64,000 nucleotides of DNA from Pelagibius sp964472095 (lineage in GTDB: Bacteria > Pseudomonadota > Alphaproteobacteria > Kiloniellales > Kiloniellaceae). A program made the position numbers and the translations under genes. This document shows positions 49,475-57,885 of the stretch, one piece after another (the first letter of the stretch is position 1; every line of letters begins with the position of its first letter). The notes beneath the pieces are model-generated. The model had not been told where the DNA came from and made no database searches. It was given only the letters and a program-made list of their open reading frames with translations. The DNA is taken from the NCBI GenBank assembly GCA_964472095.1, contig CAYYIV010000004.1:62001-126000 (forward strand), given 5' to 3'.

Positions 49475-51835
49475 ATGGCGGGGACGGCGGCGCCGTTGAT
49501 CGCGCCTTCACGCCGGGGTGGGGTGCTATTGCCGGGCCTGCCGCGCCTGCGCCTCGGCGTGGAGCGCTATGTCATTCCCGCCTGCGGCTCGGTCACCGTC
49601 GAACTGGCAGCCGGCGACAGCCTGACCCTGCTGGACCCGGAGGGCCTGCAGCCGGGAGAAGTGGTGGCATTCGACAAGGGCCGGTGCAGCGATGCGGGCC
49701 TGCTGGGCGCCAGGTCGGCGGGCAGGCCGCAGGGCCTCATGGCCCTGCTGGATCGTCCGGAGGCTTCGGCGGCGCGGCTGCGGAAATTCATCTCCCTGCA
49801 AGGCCTCGACCTTGCAAAGGCCGAGGCCATCCGCGTCTTCGGGCCGGACAGCCGCGCCGGGGCGACGGCCCGCTTCGTCGCCGCGCGCGATGTCACCGTC
49901 ATCGCCGCCGCGCCTGGCGCCGACATGCGGCCCTTCGAGCAGGTGCCGCCCGGCAGCCTCGTCCTCTTCGTCGGGCGGGCCGTGCCCGAGAACCGGCAGC
50001 GGCGGACCGCGCCCGCGCCCCTAGCCGAGCCGCGCTACGACGAGACCATCCCGCCGGGCGAGGCGCGCACCTATGAGGTGAAGGCAGGGGAGTGGATCCA
50101 GATCCTCGACGTGCAGGGCAGGGAGTGCTCCGACTTCCAGGCCTTCTCGCTGCGCGCACTGGAGCGCGGCCTCTTGCGCGACATCGACCCGACCACCACG
50201 CGCAGCCTGAACGGCAGCCTCTATCCGATGCCGGGCCTCGCCGCGAAGTACTTCTCGGTCGACCACGAGCCGCTGGTGGAGGTGGTGCAGGACACCTGCG
50301 GACGGCACGACACCTTCGGGCTGGCCTGCACCGCGCGCTACTACGAGGACCAGGGCTATCCCGGGCACGTGAGCTGCTCGGAGAACCTGAACCTGGCGGC
50401 GGGGGCCTATGGCATCGCGCCGCGGGCCGGCTGGCCGGCCATCAACTTCTTCTTCAACACCCAGCTCGATGCAGCCCACCTGCTGGGCCAGGACGATCCC
50501 TGGTCGCGGCCCGGCGACTACGTGCTGCTGCGCGCGCTCACCGACCTGGTCTGCTTCTCCACCGCCTGTCCCTGCGACATCGATCCCTCCAACGCCTGGG
50601 ACCCGACCGAGATCCAGCTGCGCCTCTACAAAGAGAACGAGTCCTTTTCCCGCGCCGTCGCCTGGCGCGCCACCCCCGATGCAGATCCCAAGATGACCGA
50701 GGAAACCGCGTTCCATTCCTGTTTCGCCCGCCACACCCGCGACTTCGCCGAGTACAAGGGCTACTGGCTGGCCGGCGAGATAACCGGGCGCGGCGCCGTC
50801 GAGGAGTACTGGGCCTGCCGCGAGAAGGCCGCGGTGATGGACCTCAGCCCCCTGCGCAAGTACGAGGTGCTGGGCCCCGATGCCGAGGCGCTGCTGCAGC
50901 TCTGCCTCACCCGCGACGTGAAACGCCTCTCGGCAGGCCAGCTGGTCTATACCGCGATGTGCTACGACCACGGCGGCATGATCGACGACGGCACGCTGCT
51001 GCGCCTCGGCGATACCAATTTCCGCTGGATCGGCGGCAGCGAAGTCTCCGGCCTCTGGCTGCGCGAGCAGGCGCAGGCGCGTGGGCTGGATGCCTGGGTA
51101 CGCGCCGCCACCGATCAGCTGCACAACGTCGCGCTGCAAGGGCCCTTGAGCCGCGACATCCTGCGCGGCCTCGTCTGGACGCCGCCCGGCCGGCCGAGCC
51201 TGGACGAGCTCGGCTGGTTCCGCTTCACCGTCGGCCGCATCGGCGGTTTCGAGGGCATCCCGCTGGTGGTCAGCCGCAGCGGCTACACCGGCGAGCTGGG
51301 CTACGAGATCTTCTGCCACCCCAAGGACGCGACTGAAGTCTTCGATGCGCTCTGGCAGGCGGGGGAGCCGCTGGGCCTGGCGCCGCTCGGCATGAAGGCA
51401 CTGGACATGCTGCGCATCGAGGCGGGCCTCGTCGCCGGCGAGGCCGAGTTTTGCGACCGCACCGACCCCTTCGAGGCCGGCATCGGCTTCACCGTGCCAT
51501 TGAATACGAAGATCGACGATTTCATCGGCCGCGCCGCCCTGGAGCAGCGCGCGGCCCATCCGCAGCGCCGCCTCATGGGGCTGAAGATCGCGGGCGGCAT
51601 CCTGCCGGCCGGCGGCGATCCGGTCTGCCGGGGCCGCGCCAGGGTGGGGGAGGTGACCTCGGCCACGCGCTCGCCGCAATTCGGGATCATTGCGCTTGCC
51701 CGCCTCGACGTCACCCAGGCCGCGCAGGGCAATCGCCTGGAGGTCGGGCAGCTCGACGGCCGGCAGAAGCGCCTGCCGGCCGAAGTGACGACGCTCCCCT
51801 TCTATGATCCGAAGAAAGAGCGCGTCCGCGCCTGA
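49475..51835 (+). CDS. tdm: Trimethylamine N-oxide demethylase (Tdm)
   Basis: Converts TMAO to dimethylamine and formaldehyde, the latter captured on tetrahydrofolate. 786 residues. Residues about 190-400 are DUF1989: IPPGEARTYEVKAGEWIQIL, then ECSD (218-221), DTCGRHDTFGLAC (273-285) and CPCDIDPSNAWDP (365-377), whose Cys/Asp residues are the expected metal ligands. Residues about 430-770 are a GcvT-like folate domain (AVMDLSPLRKYEVLGPDAEA, then SRSGYTGELGYEIF). The N-terminal 180 residues look like a degenerate second DUF1989 copy (IPACGSVTVELAAGDSLTLL). Second gene of the tmm operon. Confidence 0.92.
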   Translation: MAGTAAPLIAPSRRGGVLLPGLPRLRLGVERYVIPACGSVTVELAAGDSLTLLDPEGLQPGEVVAFDKGRCSDAGLLGARSAGRPQGLMALLDRPEASAARLRKFISLQGLDLAKAEAIRVFGPDSRAGATARFVAARDVTVIAAAPGADMRPFEQVPPGSLVLFVGRAVPENRQRRTAPAPLAEPRYDETIPPGEARTYEVKAGEWIQILDVQGRECSDFQAFSLRALERGLLRDIDPTTTRSLNGSLYPMPGLAAKYFSVDHEPLVEVVQDTCGRHDTFGLACTARYYEDQGYPGHVSCSENLNLAAGAYGIAPRAGWPAINFFFNTQLDAAHLLGQDDPWSRPGDYVLLRALTDLVCFSTACPCDIDPSNAWDPTEIQLRLYKENESFSRAVAWRATPDADPKMTEETAFHSCFARHTRDFAEYKGYWLAGEITGRGAVEEYWACREKAAVMDLSPLRKYEVLGPDAEALLQLCLTRDVKRLSAGQLVYTAMCYDHGGMIDDGTLLRLGDTNFRWIGGSEVSGLWLREQAQARGLDAWVRAATDQLHNVALQGPLSRDILRGLVWTPPGRPSLDELGWFRFTVGRIGGFEGIPLVVSRSGYTGELGYEIFCHPKDATEVFDALWQAGEPLGLAPLGMKALDMLRIEAGLVAGEAEFCDRTDPFEAGIGFTVPLNTKIDDFIGRAALEQRAAHPQRRLMGLKIAGGILPAGGDPVCRGRARVGEVTSATRSPQFGIIALARLDVTQAAQGNRLEVGQLDGRQKRLPAEVTTLPFYDPKKERVRA

Positions 51836-51870
51836 GGCGTGCCGCGGAACCAGTGTCCGCTGCCTGCACT

Positions 51871-51893
51871 CATCCTGAAACCCCTTCAGGATG
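51871..51893. terminator. Possible two-way terminator after tdm
   Basis: CATCCTGAA (51871-51879) pairs with TTCAGGATG (51885-51893), nine perfect pairs with a short loop. No T-run follows, so this is tentative. It sits between the convergent tdm and ABC operons. Confidence 0.4.
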
Positions 51894-51990
51894 ACAGTCA
51901 GGAGCCCGCGCAATGACTTCTTACGACGTGGACTTCTCCGCGTCCGGATCCTCGACTTCCGGCGGAGCGTGCCGCTGCTGGGCAGCGCTC

Positions 51991-53049
51991 CTAGCCGAGC
52001 GGTATGGTGCTTTCCACTGCCCAGCGCAGGAGTACTTCCGTACCCTCCTCGAAGGGCGTAGTGCCGACATTCTGCGCAAAAACCTTCAGGGTATTGCCCT
52101 GCCAATCCAGCAGGTAGGAAATGCTGTTTCCGGCGAACACCCGCTTGGCGACGCGGGCTGACAGAGTGTTTTCGTCGATGGAAGCGATCGTTTCTGCAGG
52201 CAGCTGAATAACGATGCGTTCCGGGCGAACCGCGCAGGCAGCCTGGCCCCCGGTAGCCGGCACTGCGTGGCGGCAGCGCAGCCGCGTTCCCTCCGCAAGG
52301 CGCAATCCGCCGTCCTCCACGGTTCCTCGGAAAATGTTCGCATCGCCCAGGAAGGTGGCCGCAAATTCACTGGCCGGATTGTCGTAGATCTCGTCCGGCG
52401 GGCCCTCCTGCTCCAGACGCCCATCGCGCAGGATGCCGATGCGATCGCTCATGGTCAGCGCCTCCTCCTGGTCGTGGGTCACGAAGATCGTAGTGATCCC
52501 AATCTCGCGCTGGATCCGCTTGAGTTCGACCTGCATGCCGACGCGCAGGGACTTGTCGAGGGCACTGAGCGGCTCGTCCAGCAGCAGCACCCTCGGCCGC
52601 GTCACGATCGCCCTAGCGAGGGCTACCCGTTGGCGCTGGCCACCGGAAAGCTGGTGCGGACGGCGGGCATCAAGAGCGGAGAGCTGCACCAGGTCGAGTA
52701 CCTCTTCCACACGGGTTCTGGTCTCGGGTCGGGGTACTCCGCGCACCGCAAGGCCGAAGGCGACATTGTCGAAAACACTCATGTTGGGGAAGAGGGCGTA
52801 ATTCTGAAACACCATACCGATCCGCCGGTGTTGCACGGGAGTGCCAGCCATATCCTCGCCGCCGATCGAAATGGTGCCGCCACCGGGAAAGTCGAAGCCG
52901 GCAATCATGCGGAGGAGTGTCGTCTTGCCGCTACCCGAAGGGCCGAGCAGGCCATAGAATCCGCCGTCAGGAAACGCGATCGAAACGTTCTGGAGAGCTG
53001 GGTGCGATCCGTAGAAGCGGGAGACGTCCCGTACCGCGACTTCGGCCAT
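51991..53049 (-). CDS. Spermidine/putrescine-type ABC transporter, ATP-binding protein
   Basis: About 352 residues from the ATG at 53049, which overlaps the permease stop (TGATG). PotA class: Walker A GPSGSGKTT, Q loop VFQNYALFPNMSVFDNVAFG, signature LSGGQRQRVALARAIV, Walker B VLLLDEPLSALD, switch VTHDQEEALTMSDRIGI. The C-terminal 110 residues form a TOBE domain (GGQAACAVRPERIVIQLPAE). Last gene of the seven-gene run that starts at the GntR gene. Confidence 0.94.
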   Translation of the reverse strand: MAEVAVRDVSRFYGSHPALQNVSIAFPDGGFYGLLGPSGSGKTTLLRMIAGFDFPGGGTISIGGEDMAGTPVQHRRIGMVFQNYALFPNMSVFDNVAFGLAVRGVPRPETRTRVEEVLDLVQLSALDARRPHQLSGGQRQRVALARAIVTRPRVLLLDEPLSALDKSLRVGMQVELKRIQREIGITTIFVTHDQEEALTMSDRIGILRDGRLEQEGPPDEIYDNPASEFAATFLGDANIFRGTVEDGGLRLAEGTRLRCRHAVPATGGQAACAVRPERIVIQLPAETIASIDENTLSARVAKRVFAGNSISYLLDWQGNTLKVFAQNVGTTPFEEGTEVLLRWAVESTIPLG

Positions 53050-53837
53050 CACTTCTCTCCCCCGAAACGGAAATAGCGGGCGGTGAGCAACATCACCGTC
53101 ATCGACAGGACAATGATGATGGTCGAAACGGCGTTGATCTCTGGTGTAAAGCCCTTGCGGATCGCCGCGTAGATCTCAACCGGCAGGGTCGTCTGTCCAG
53201 GTGTCGCCAGAAAGTAGGAAACCACGAACTGGTCGAACGAGACCGCAAAGGCGAAGAGCGCACCGGCGATCACACCGGGCGCAATCCAGGGCAAGGTGAC
53301 GCGTCGTGTGACCTGCCACTGACTGGCGCCCAGCGAGCGCGCGGCCTCTTCCAGCTCCGGGGCGAAGGTCTGAAGGCGCGCGGACACCACCACGATTACA
53401 TAGGGCAAAGCCAGTGCCACGTGTCCAAGAAGGATCGCGTGCAGGCCTCGACCGATGCCGACGGCGAAGAAGAAGATCAGCATAGCGGTGCCGGTGATCA
53501 GCCAGGGAATGGCAATGGGCGGAAACAGCAGGGCCTGGAGCAACTTCTTCCCCCTGAACTGGTAGCGATATAGAGCCAGCGCGGCTGCCGTGCCGAGCAG
53601 GGTCGCAATGGTGGCGGTGATGAGAGCAACGTAGACGCTGTTCCAGGTCGCCGCGATGAGTTGACTGTTGCCCGCAAGCGCAGCATACCAGTCAGTCGAC
53701 CAGTCGATCGGCAGCTGATAGAAGGGCGAGGCATTGAACGACATCAGCGCCATGATGAAGATCGGCAGATAGAGAAAGGCGAGGACCAGGCCAACGTAGA
53801 GGCGGCCAACTCCGCCGAGCAGGCGCGGCAGGACCAT
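53049..53837 (-). CDS. Spermidine/putrescine-type ABC permease (PotC class)
   Basis: 262 residues, six membrane segments. LAFLYLPIFIMALMSFNASP at the N-terminus and the docking loop EEAARSLGASQWQVTRRVTL with WIAPGVIAGALFAFAVSFDQ are typical of PotC/PhnV-like permeases. The start overlaps the end of the PotB-like gene by one base (TGATG), and its own end overlaps the ATPase start. Confidence 0.93.
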   Translation of the reverse strand: MVLPRLLGGVGRLYVGLVLAFLYLPIFIMALMSFNASPFYQLPIDWSTDWYAALAGNSQLIAATWNSVYVALITATIATLLGTAAALALYRYQFRGKKLLQALLFPPIAIPWLITGTAMLIFFFAVGIGRGLHAILLGHVALALPYVIVVVSARLQTFAPELEEAARSLGASQWQVTRRVTLPWIAPGVIAGALFAFAVSFDQFVVSYFLATPGQTTLPVEIYAAIRKGFTPEINAVSTIIIVLSMTVMLLTARYFRFGGEK

Positions 53838-54706
53838 CAGGTCTGCCTCCGCAGGATTGGCGCCGACAGTGCCAACACCAGCAGCACCACCGCCAGCAGA
53901 ATGAAGGAAAGCGCCGCGCCGAGGGGCCAGTTGAAGACGGCGACAAATTGGTCCTCAATTACTGTCCCGTAGAAGGTCCCGCTGCGCCCGCCGAGGATGC
54001 GTGGTTCCATGAATGAGCCGACGACGGGCACGAAGATGAGTACCGAGCCGGCAATCACTCCCGGCATGGCCAGCGGAATGATGAGGCGGCGCAATACCGT
54101 CAGTCTGGAAGCGCCCAACGAGCGCGCCGCCTCGATGAACGAATCATCGATGGCCTGCAAGGTCAGGTAGCAGGTCAGTACCATGTAAGGCAGATAGGAG
54201 TGCACCAGCCCGATAACGACGGCCGGATAGGAGTACATGAGATCGACGGAGACTTCGAAAGGCAATACCGCGTTCAGCGCGGTGTCCACCACTCCGCCGT
54301 CGCGAAGAAAGATCGCCCAGGAGAAGATGCGTACCAGTCCGTTGCTCCAGAACGGCAGGATCACCAGCAGGAAGATCGCCTCGCGGCTGCGTCCCTTGAG
54401 GACCTTCGCCAGCACGTAGGCGCAGGGAAAGCCGACAATGACGCAATACAACGTGACCTCAAGGCCGAGACGCAGAGAACGCAGCAACAAGCGGGCATAG
54501 AGGTCAGTCTCAAAGAATACAGAGTAGTTCCCGAGCGTCATCGTCCAGGACCTCTCCGCCAGCGGCAGGTCGGTCATGAAGCTGAAGAAGGCCATCGCCG
54601 AGAGCGGCAGGAATACGGCTAGCGTGAGCCAGAGATAGGCGGGCAACAAGAGGGGGAGTGCCGGGCGCAGTTGTCCGCGCGCACCCGGCGACCGGGCCAG
54701 AGCCAT
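53837..54706 (-). CDS. Spermidine/putrescine-type ABC permease (PotB class)
   Basis: 289 residues from the ATG at 54706; the open frame extends 76 residues further upstream into the binding-protein gene, which is not plausible. LPLLLPAYLWLTLAVFLPLS and MAFFSFMTDL are the first helix and loop; EAARSLGASRLTVLRRLIIP is the ATPase docking loop; GVIAGSVLIFVPVVGSFMEP, then RILGGRSGTFYGTVIEDQFV is characteristic of PotB-type subunits. 32 bp after the binding-protein gene. Confidence 0.92.
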   Translation of the reverse strand: MALARSPGARGQLRPALPLLLPAYLWLTLAVFLPLSAMAFFSFMTDLPLAERSWTMTLGNYSVFFETDLYARLLLRSLRLGLEVTLYCVIVGFPCAYVLAKVLKGRSREAIFLLVILPFWSNGLVRIFSWAIFLRDGGVVDTALNAVLPFEVSVDLMYSYPAVVIGLVHSYLPYMVLTCYLTLQAIDDSFIEAARSLGASRLTVLRRLIIPLAMPGVIAGSVLIFVPVVGSFMEPRILGGRSGTFYGTVIEDQFVAVFNWPLGAALSFILLAVVLLVLALSAPILRRQT

Positions 54707-54738
54707 AGCGGCCGTTTCCCCTCGTGTTGTCACTTCCG

Positions 54739-55800
54739 CTAGTTGTTGCTGGCTTTCAGCTCCTGCCAGAGCTTGAGGTACCTCTCGCGATCTTCCTCGG
54801 AGACGGGCTTTTGGAACTGGATGCGGTTCGCCACCTGCGGGTCGCCGAGCACCGCGCGGTTGAAGGCCGACTCGTCCAGGCCCTCGACGGCTTTCAGGTT
54901 GGCAGATACCGGTGCGCCAACCTTCTGGTCCCACTCGACGTAGAACTCCGGCGAGATCATGAAGTCTATGAAGGCGTGTGCACCTTCGACGTTCTTCGCG
55001 CCTGCCGGAATTGAGAGGCCGTCAAGCCAGCCGATGGCGCCTTCCTCCGGGATGATGAAGGTGACCGGCAGGTTGAAGTTGGTCTTGGCGCGCGCGGCCG
55101 ACCCGCTCCAGTAGGTGCCAACATCCAGCTGCCCGGCTGCGACCATCTGATTCCAGTCGTTCTCGGAACTCCAGAAGGCCCGGATCTGCGGCATCAGCGA
55201 GGCAAGCTTTTCGCGCACTGCATCGAGATCCTTGATCTCGTTGATGTCCTGCCCGGTGGCCAGGGCAGCGAACTGCACCGCCTCCAGGGCGTCGTCGCGC
55301 AGCACCACTTTACCCGCGTGTACCTTGTCCCACATGACCTCGACACTGCTCGGCGGCTTATCGAACGCCTTGTCGTTCACGGCGACCGAGGTCAGACCCC
55401 AGACCCAGGGTATGCCGTAGGCGGCACCGCCGGCATTCAGGAGTTCGGACTGCGCCATCTCCGGGGCAAGGCCGGCCGTATTGGAAATCTTGCCGAGGTC
55501 GATCGGTTGGATCAGGCCCTCCTCGATGGCTTGGCCCGTGAATGCGGCATTGATCATCACCACGTCATAGGTGCCGGGATTGGTCCGCAGCTTCGTCAGC
55601 ATCTCCTGCTCGGAGTTGAAGTAGTCGTGGATGACTTTATGGCCTGTCTTCTCTTCGAAGGCCGCTGTGGCCCAAGGCTCGTCGGTGCCATAACCCTTCC
55701 AATTGAGGACATGGATGTCCGCGGCCTGGACGGCGCCGATCGTCATCACGCCGATGAGGGCGGCGGCGCCCAGAGTTTGACTTAATCTCACGTTACGCAT
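54739..55800 (-). CDS. Spermidine/putrescine-type extracellular substrate-binding protein
   Basis: 353 residues from the ATG at 55800 (MRNVRLSQTLGAAALIGVMT, cleavage near VQAAD). PotD/PotF-like fold: IHVLNWKGYGTDEPWATAAF, then KTGHKVIHDYFNSEQEMLTK and GTYDVVMINAAFTGQAIEEG. The polyamine-binding acidic and aromatic residues cannot be assigned with confidence, and the WKGYGTDEP segment differs from the WSEYIP-type opening of true polyamine binders, so the ligand may be another cationic or nucleoside-like compound. First transporter gene after the PfkB kinase, 35 bp from its stop. Confidence 0.9.
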   Translation of the reverse strand: MRNVRLSQTLGAAALIGVMTIGAVQAADIHVLNWKGYGTDEPWATAAFEEKTGHKVIHDYFNSEQEMLTKLRTNPGTYDVVMINAAFTGQAIEEGLIQPIDLGKISNTAGLAPEMAQSELLNAGGAAYGIPWVWGLTSVAVNDKAFDKPPSSVEVMWDKVHAGKVVLRDDALEAVQFAALATGQDINEIKDLDAVREKLASLMPQIRAFWSSENDWNQMVAAGQLDVGTYWSGSAARAKTNFNLPVTFIIPEEGAIGWLDGLSIPAGAKNVEGAHAFIDFMISPEFYVEWDQKVGAPVSANLKAVEGLDESAFNRAVLGDPQVANRIQFQKPVSEEDRERYLKLWQELKASNN

Positions 55801-55835
55801 TCCCTGTTCCTTTCTTGTCTTAGGCACTATTGATT

Positions 55836-56807
55836 CTAGAGTGTCGCGGCCTTGCCGGCGCTCCGCGCGCCGGGCTGGCGCTTTGCCAGGAAGGCTTCGA
55901 TTTCCGCTCCGGATGGGGCATCTGATCCGCCGTGGCGGGTCACGGAGATCGCTGCCGCCGCGTTGGCGAGCATCGCTGCCTCCCGCGCTTTCCGGTGGCG
56001 CGCCATGGCGGCCACGAAGACACCCAGGTGCGTGTCTCCGGCACCGTTGGTATCGATGGCTTCCACCGCAAAAGCGGGTAGCAGCGCCTGCGGCTGGCCG
56101 CGCAGATGAAGGTAGGTGCCTGTCGCACCCGCTCGCAGGAGGATGCCCTCTGCTGCAGGACAGAGCCGGTCGAGCAGAAAGGCGGACTGGCGCTCCGGCA
56201 GGCTTTCGCCAGTCAAAGACTTGGCCTCGGCGAGATTGGCGCTCACCCAGGTCGTCCGGGCGAGTACCTCCTGCAAGATCCGTTGGGGAATGGACGCCGC
56301 CACGGGTGCGGGATCGAAGACTACTGGATATGCCGGCGACTGAGACGCCAGCCAGCGCGTCAAGGCGTCGCGGCTGCCGCCGTAGCTTAGGGTATAACCG
56401 GAGATCACGATCCAATCGCCGGCTTTGGGGTGTATTCCGGAGAGATCGGCGTCGCTCAGGCGGCCCTCTGCCCCGGGCCAGGAAACGAAGCTGCGCTCGC
56501 CCTCGCTGTCGATCATCACCACACAGTTCCCACTGTCGATGGCGGGGGACGGCGGCTGCAGGATCTCGATCCCGGCTCCTGCCAGCGCCAACCGGAGAAA
56601 GTCGCCGTCTGATCCGGTTCCATGCCCGCCACCATAGGCAACATCGAGACCGGAGCGCCGTGCCGCCGACATCTGGTTGAAGCCGCCGCCGGCGATCCGG
56701 GCGTGTGCTCCGGCGACCGCTTCGCCGCCGCGCGGCGGCAATGCAGAGATGCGGTAGACATAATCCACCACCGCGCCCCCCATATGCAGCATGCGGCCTG
56801 CAGTCAT
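55836..56807 (-). CDS. PfkB-family (ribokinase-like) sugar kinase, YegV-like
   Basis: 323 residues. GGAVVDYVYRISALPPRGGE at the N-terminus, then ARIAGGGFNQMSAARRSGLD, is the substrate-side motif of ribokinases. VVFDPAPVAASIPQRILQEV and WVSANLAEAKSLTG are typical, and DTNGAGDTHLG (about 252-262) contains the catalytic Asp of the GAGD anion hole; the usual Ala-Phe after GAGD is Thr-His, which is unusual. Length and context (ADP-ribosylglycohydrolase and UTRA regulator alongside) match E. coli YegV. Predicted to phosphorylate a pentose or nucleoside. Confidence 0.88.
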   Translation of the reverse strand: MTAGRMLHMGGAVVDYVYRISALPPRGGEAVAGAHARIAGGGFNQMSAARRSGLDVAYGGGHGTGSDGDFLRLALAGAGIEILQPPSPAIDSGNCVVMIDSEGERSFVSWPGAEGRLSDADLSGIHPKAGDWIVISGYTLSYGGSRDALTRWLASQSPAYPVVFDPAPVAASIPQRILQEVLARTTWVSANLAEAKSLTGESLPERQSAFLLDRLCPAAEGILLRAGATGTYLHLRGQPQALLPAFAVEAIDTNGAGDTHLGVFVAAMARHRKAREAAMLANAAAAISVTRHGGSDAPSGAEIEAFLAKRQPGARSAGKAATL

Positions 56808-56817
56808 GATATCGCTC

Positions 56818-57882
56818 TCATGCGTTGCCTTTCATCGCCAGGCCGGCGGCAGGGGCGGCGCTGCCTGTAGATGCGCGGTCGAGGCGGCGGTCAACCAGGG
56901 CTGAGACAAGTTCTTTGACAGCGGCCAGATCGAGCCCTTTCAGGCCGGCCACCTTGTCGGGTGGCAGGCTGGAGAAGCCGCTGCAGGCACCCGCCATCCC
57001 GGCGGCAATCGCCCCGATGGTATCGGTGTCGCCACCCAGGTTCGCCCCAAGCACTGCCGCCTGCCAGGCATCGCCCTCGGCGATACCTAGAAGGCCGAAT
57101 GCGGCCGGCACGGACTCTTGTGAGGCGACGCTGGTGCCGATGAGTTCGATGATCTGCCGCAGGGCGTCGCTGCGGTTCCGGTTTTCGACCAGTTCCACCG
57201 CCCAGGCGATGCGCGCCGCGATATCCGCACCGGCTACCCAATGACCACGGCGTCGCGCCCGTCTCGCTGCCTCCATGGCCAAGCCCGCCGCTTCGCGCCA
57301 GCTGCCGCCGGCAACGCCGCAACTGACAGCCGCCGCGACGGCCGCCGCCGCCGAAATGGCAACTGAGGTATTGTGGGTAGCCCGACAGGTCTGCTCCACT
57401 TTGTCGATCAGCGTCTCCAGCGGATCCGGCGCTACCAGGATTCCGACCGGAGCGATGCGCATGGCGGCGCCATTGGTGTCGCCGTAGCGGCCCGCCTCTG
57501 ACGGCGAGGCGCCCCCGCGGATCGCATCGATTGCCCGTTTGGTCGAGGGGCCAAGGAGATCATAGCTACCTCGGTCTCGCACGTCGGCCTCCCAGCGCAC
57601 CAGCGCCTCCACCCACCGCAGATCGTCGAAGGTAGCGCCGGACGAGAGCAAGGTTTCGGCCAGGAGCAACGTCTGTTCGGTGTCGTCGGTTATGGCTGCA
57701 GCAGGGAGCCCTCGCGAAACCGGGTGATCGTCCGCGGGGGAGACGAAGTCGGTGACTTTGCCGTAGGCCGTTGCGATCTCTTCGGGTGAGAGCGTCTGGG
57801 TCGGCATGCCCAGGGCATCGCCTAAAGCGCCACCCACCACGGCTCCAAGGGCTCGGTCGGCAATTTGGCGCGCTGTGGTCAC
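56818..57882 (-). CDS. ADP-ribosylglycohydrolase family protein, YegU-like
   Basis: 354 residues from a GTG at 57882. ALGAVVGGALGDALGMPTQT opens the DraG/ARH fold. TDDTEQ (65-70) and GGDTDTIG (283-290) are the paired Asp/Thr motifs that bind two magnesium ions. GRYGDTNGAAMRIAPVGIL is also conserved. The family hydrolyses N- or O-glycosidic bonds of ADP-ribosyl groups; YegU-like members have no known substrate. All metal ligands seem present, so it should be active. Starts 3 bp after the GntR gene stop and is followed by the PfkB kinase. Confidence 0.9.
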   Translation of the reverse strand: MTTARQIADRALGAVVGGALGDALGMPTQTLSPEEIATAYGKVTDFVSPADDHPVSRGLPAAAITDDTEQTLLLAETLLSSGATFDDLRWVEALVRWEADVRDRGSYDLLGPSTKRAIDAIRGGASPSEAGRYGDTNGAAMRIAPVGILVAPDPLETLIDKVEQTCRATHNTSVAISAAAAVAAAVSCGVAGGSWREAAGLAMEAARRARRRGHWVAGADIAARIAWAVELVENRNRSDALRQIIELIGTSVASQESVPAAFGLLGIAEGDAWQAAVLGANLGGDTDTIGAIAAGMAGACSGFSSLPPDKVAGLKGLDLAAVKELVSALVDRRLDRASTGSAAPAAGLAMKGNA

Positions 57883-57885
57883 CTG

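Noticed and set aside
51991..55800. The polyamine-type ABC importer as the TMAO transporter for the neighbouring tmm-tdm genes
   Set aside because: It is convergent with tdm, is tightly linked to the GntR-hydrolase-kinase genes, and belongs to a different ABC class from the known TmoXWV system.
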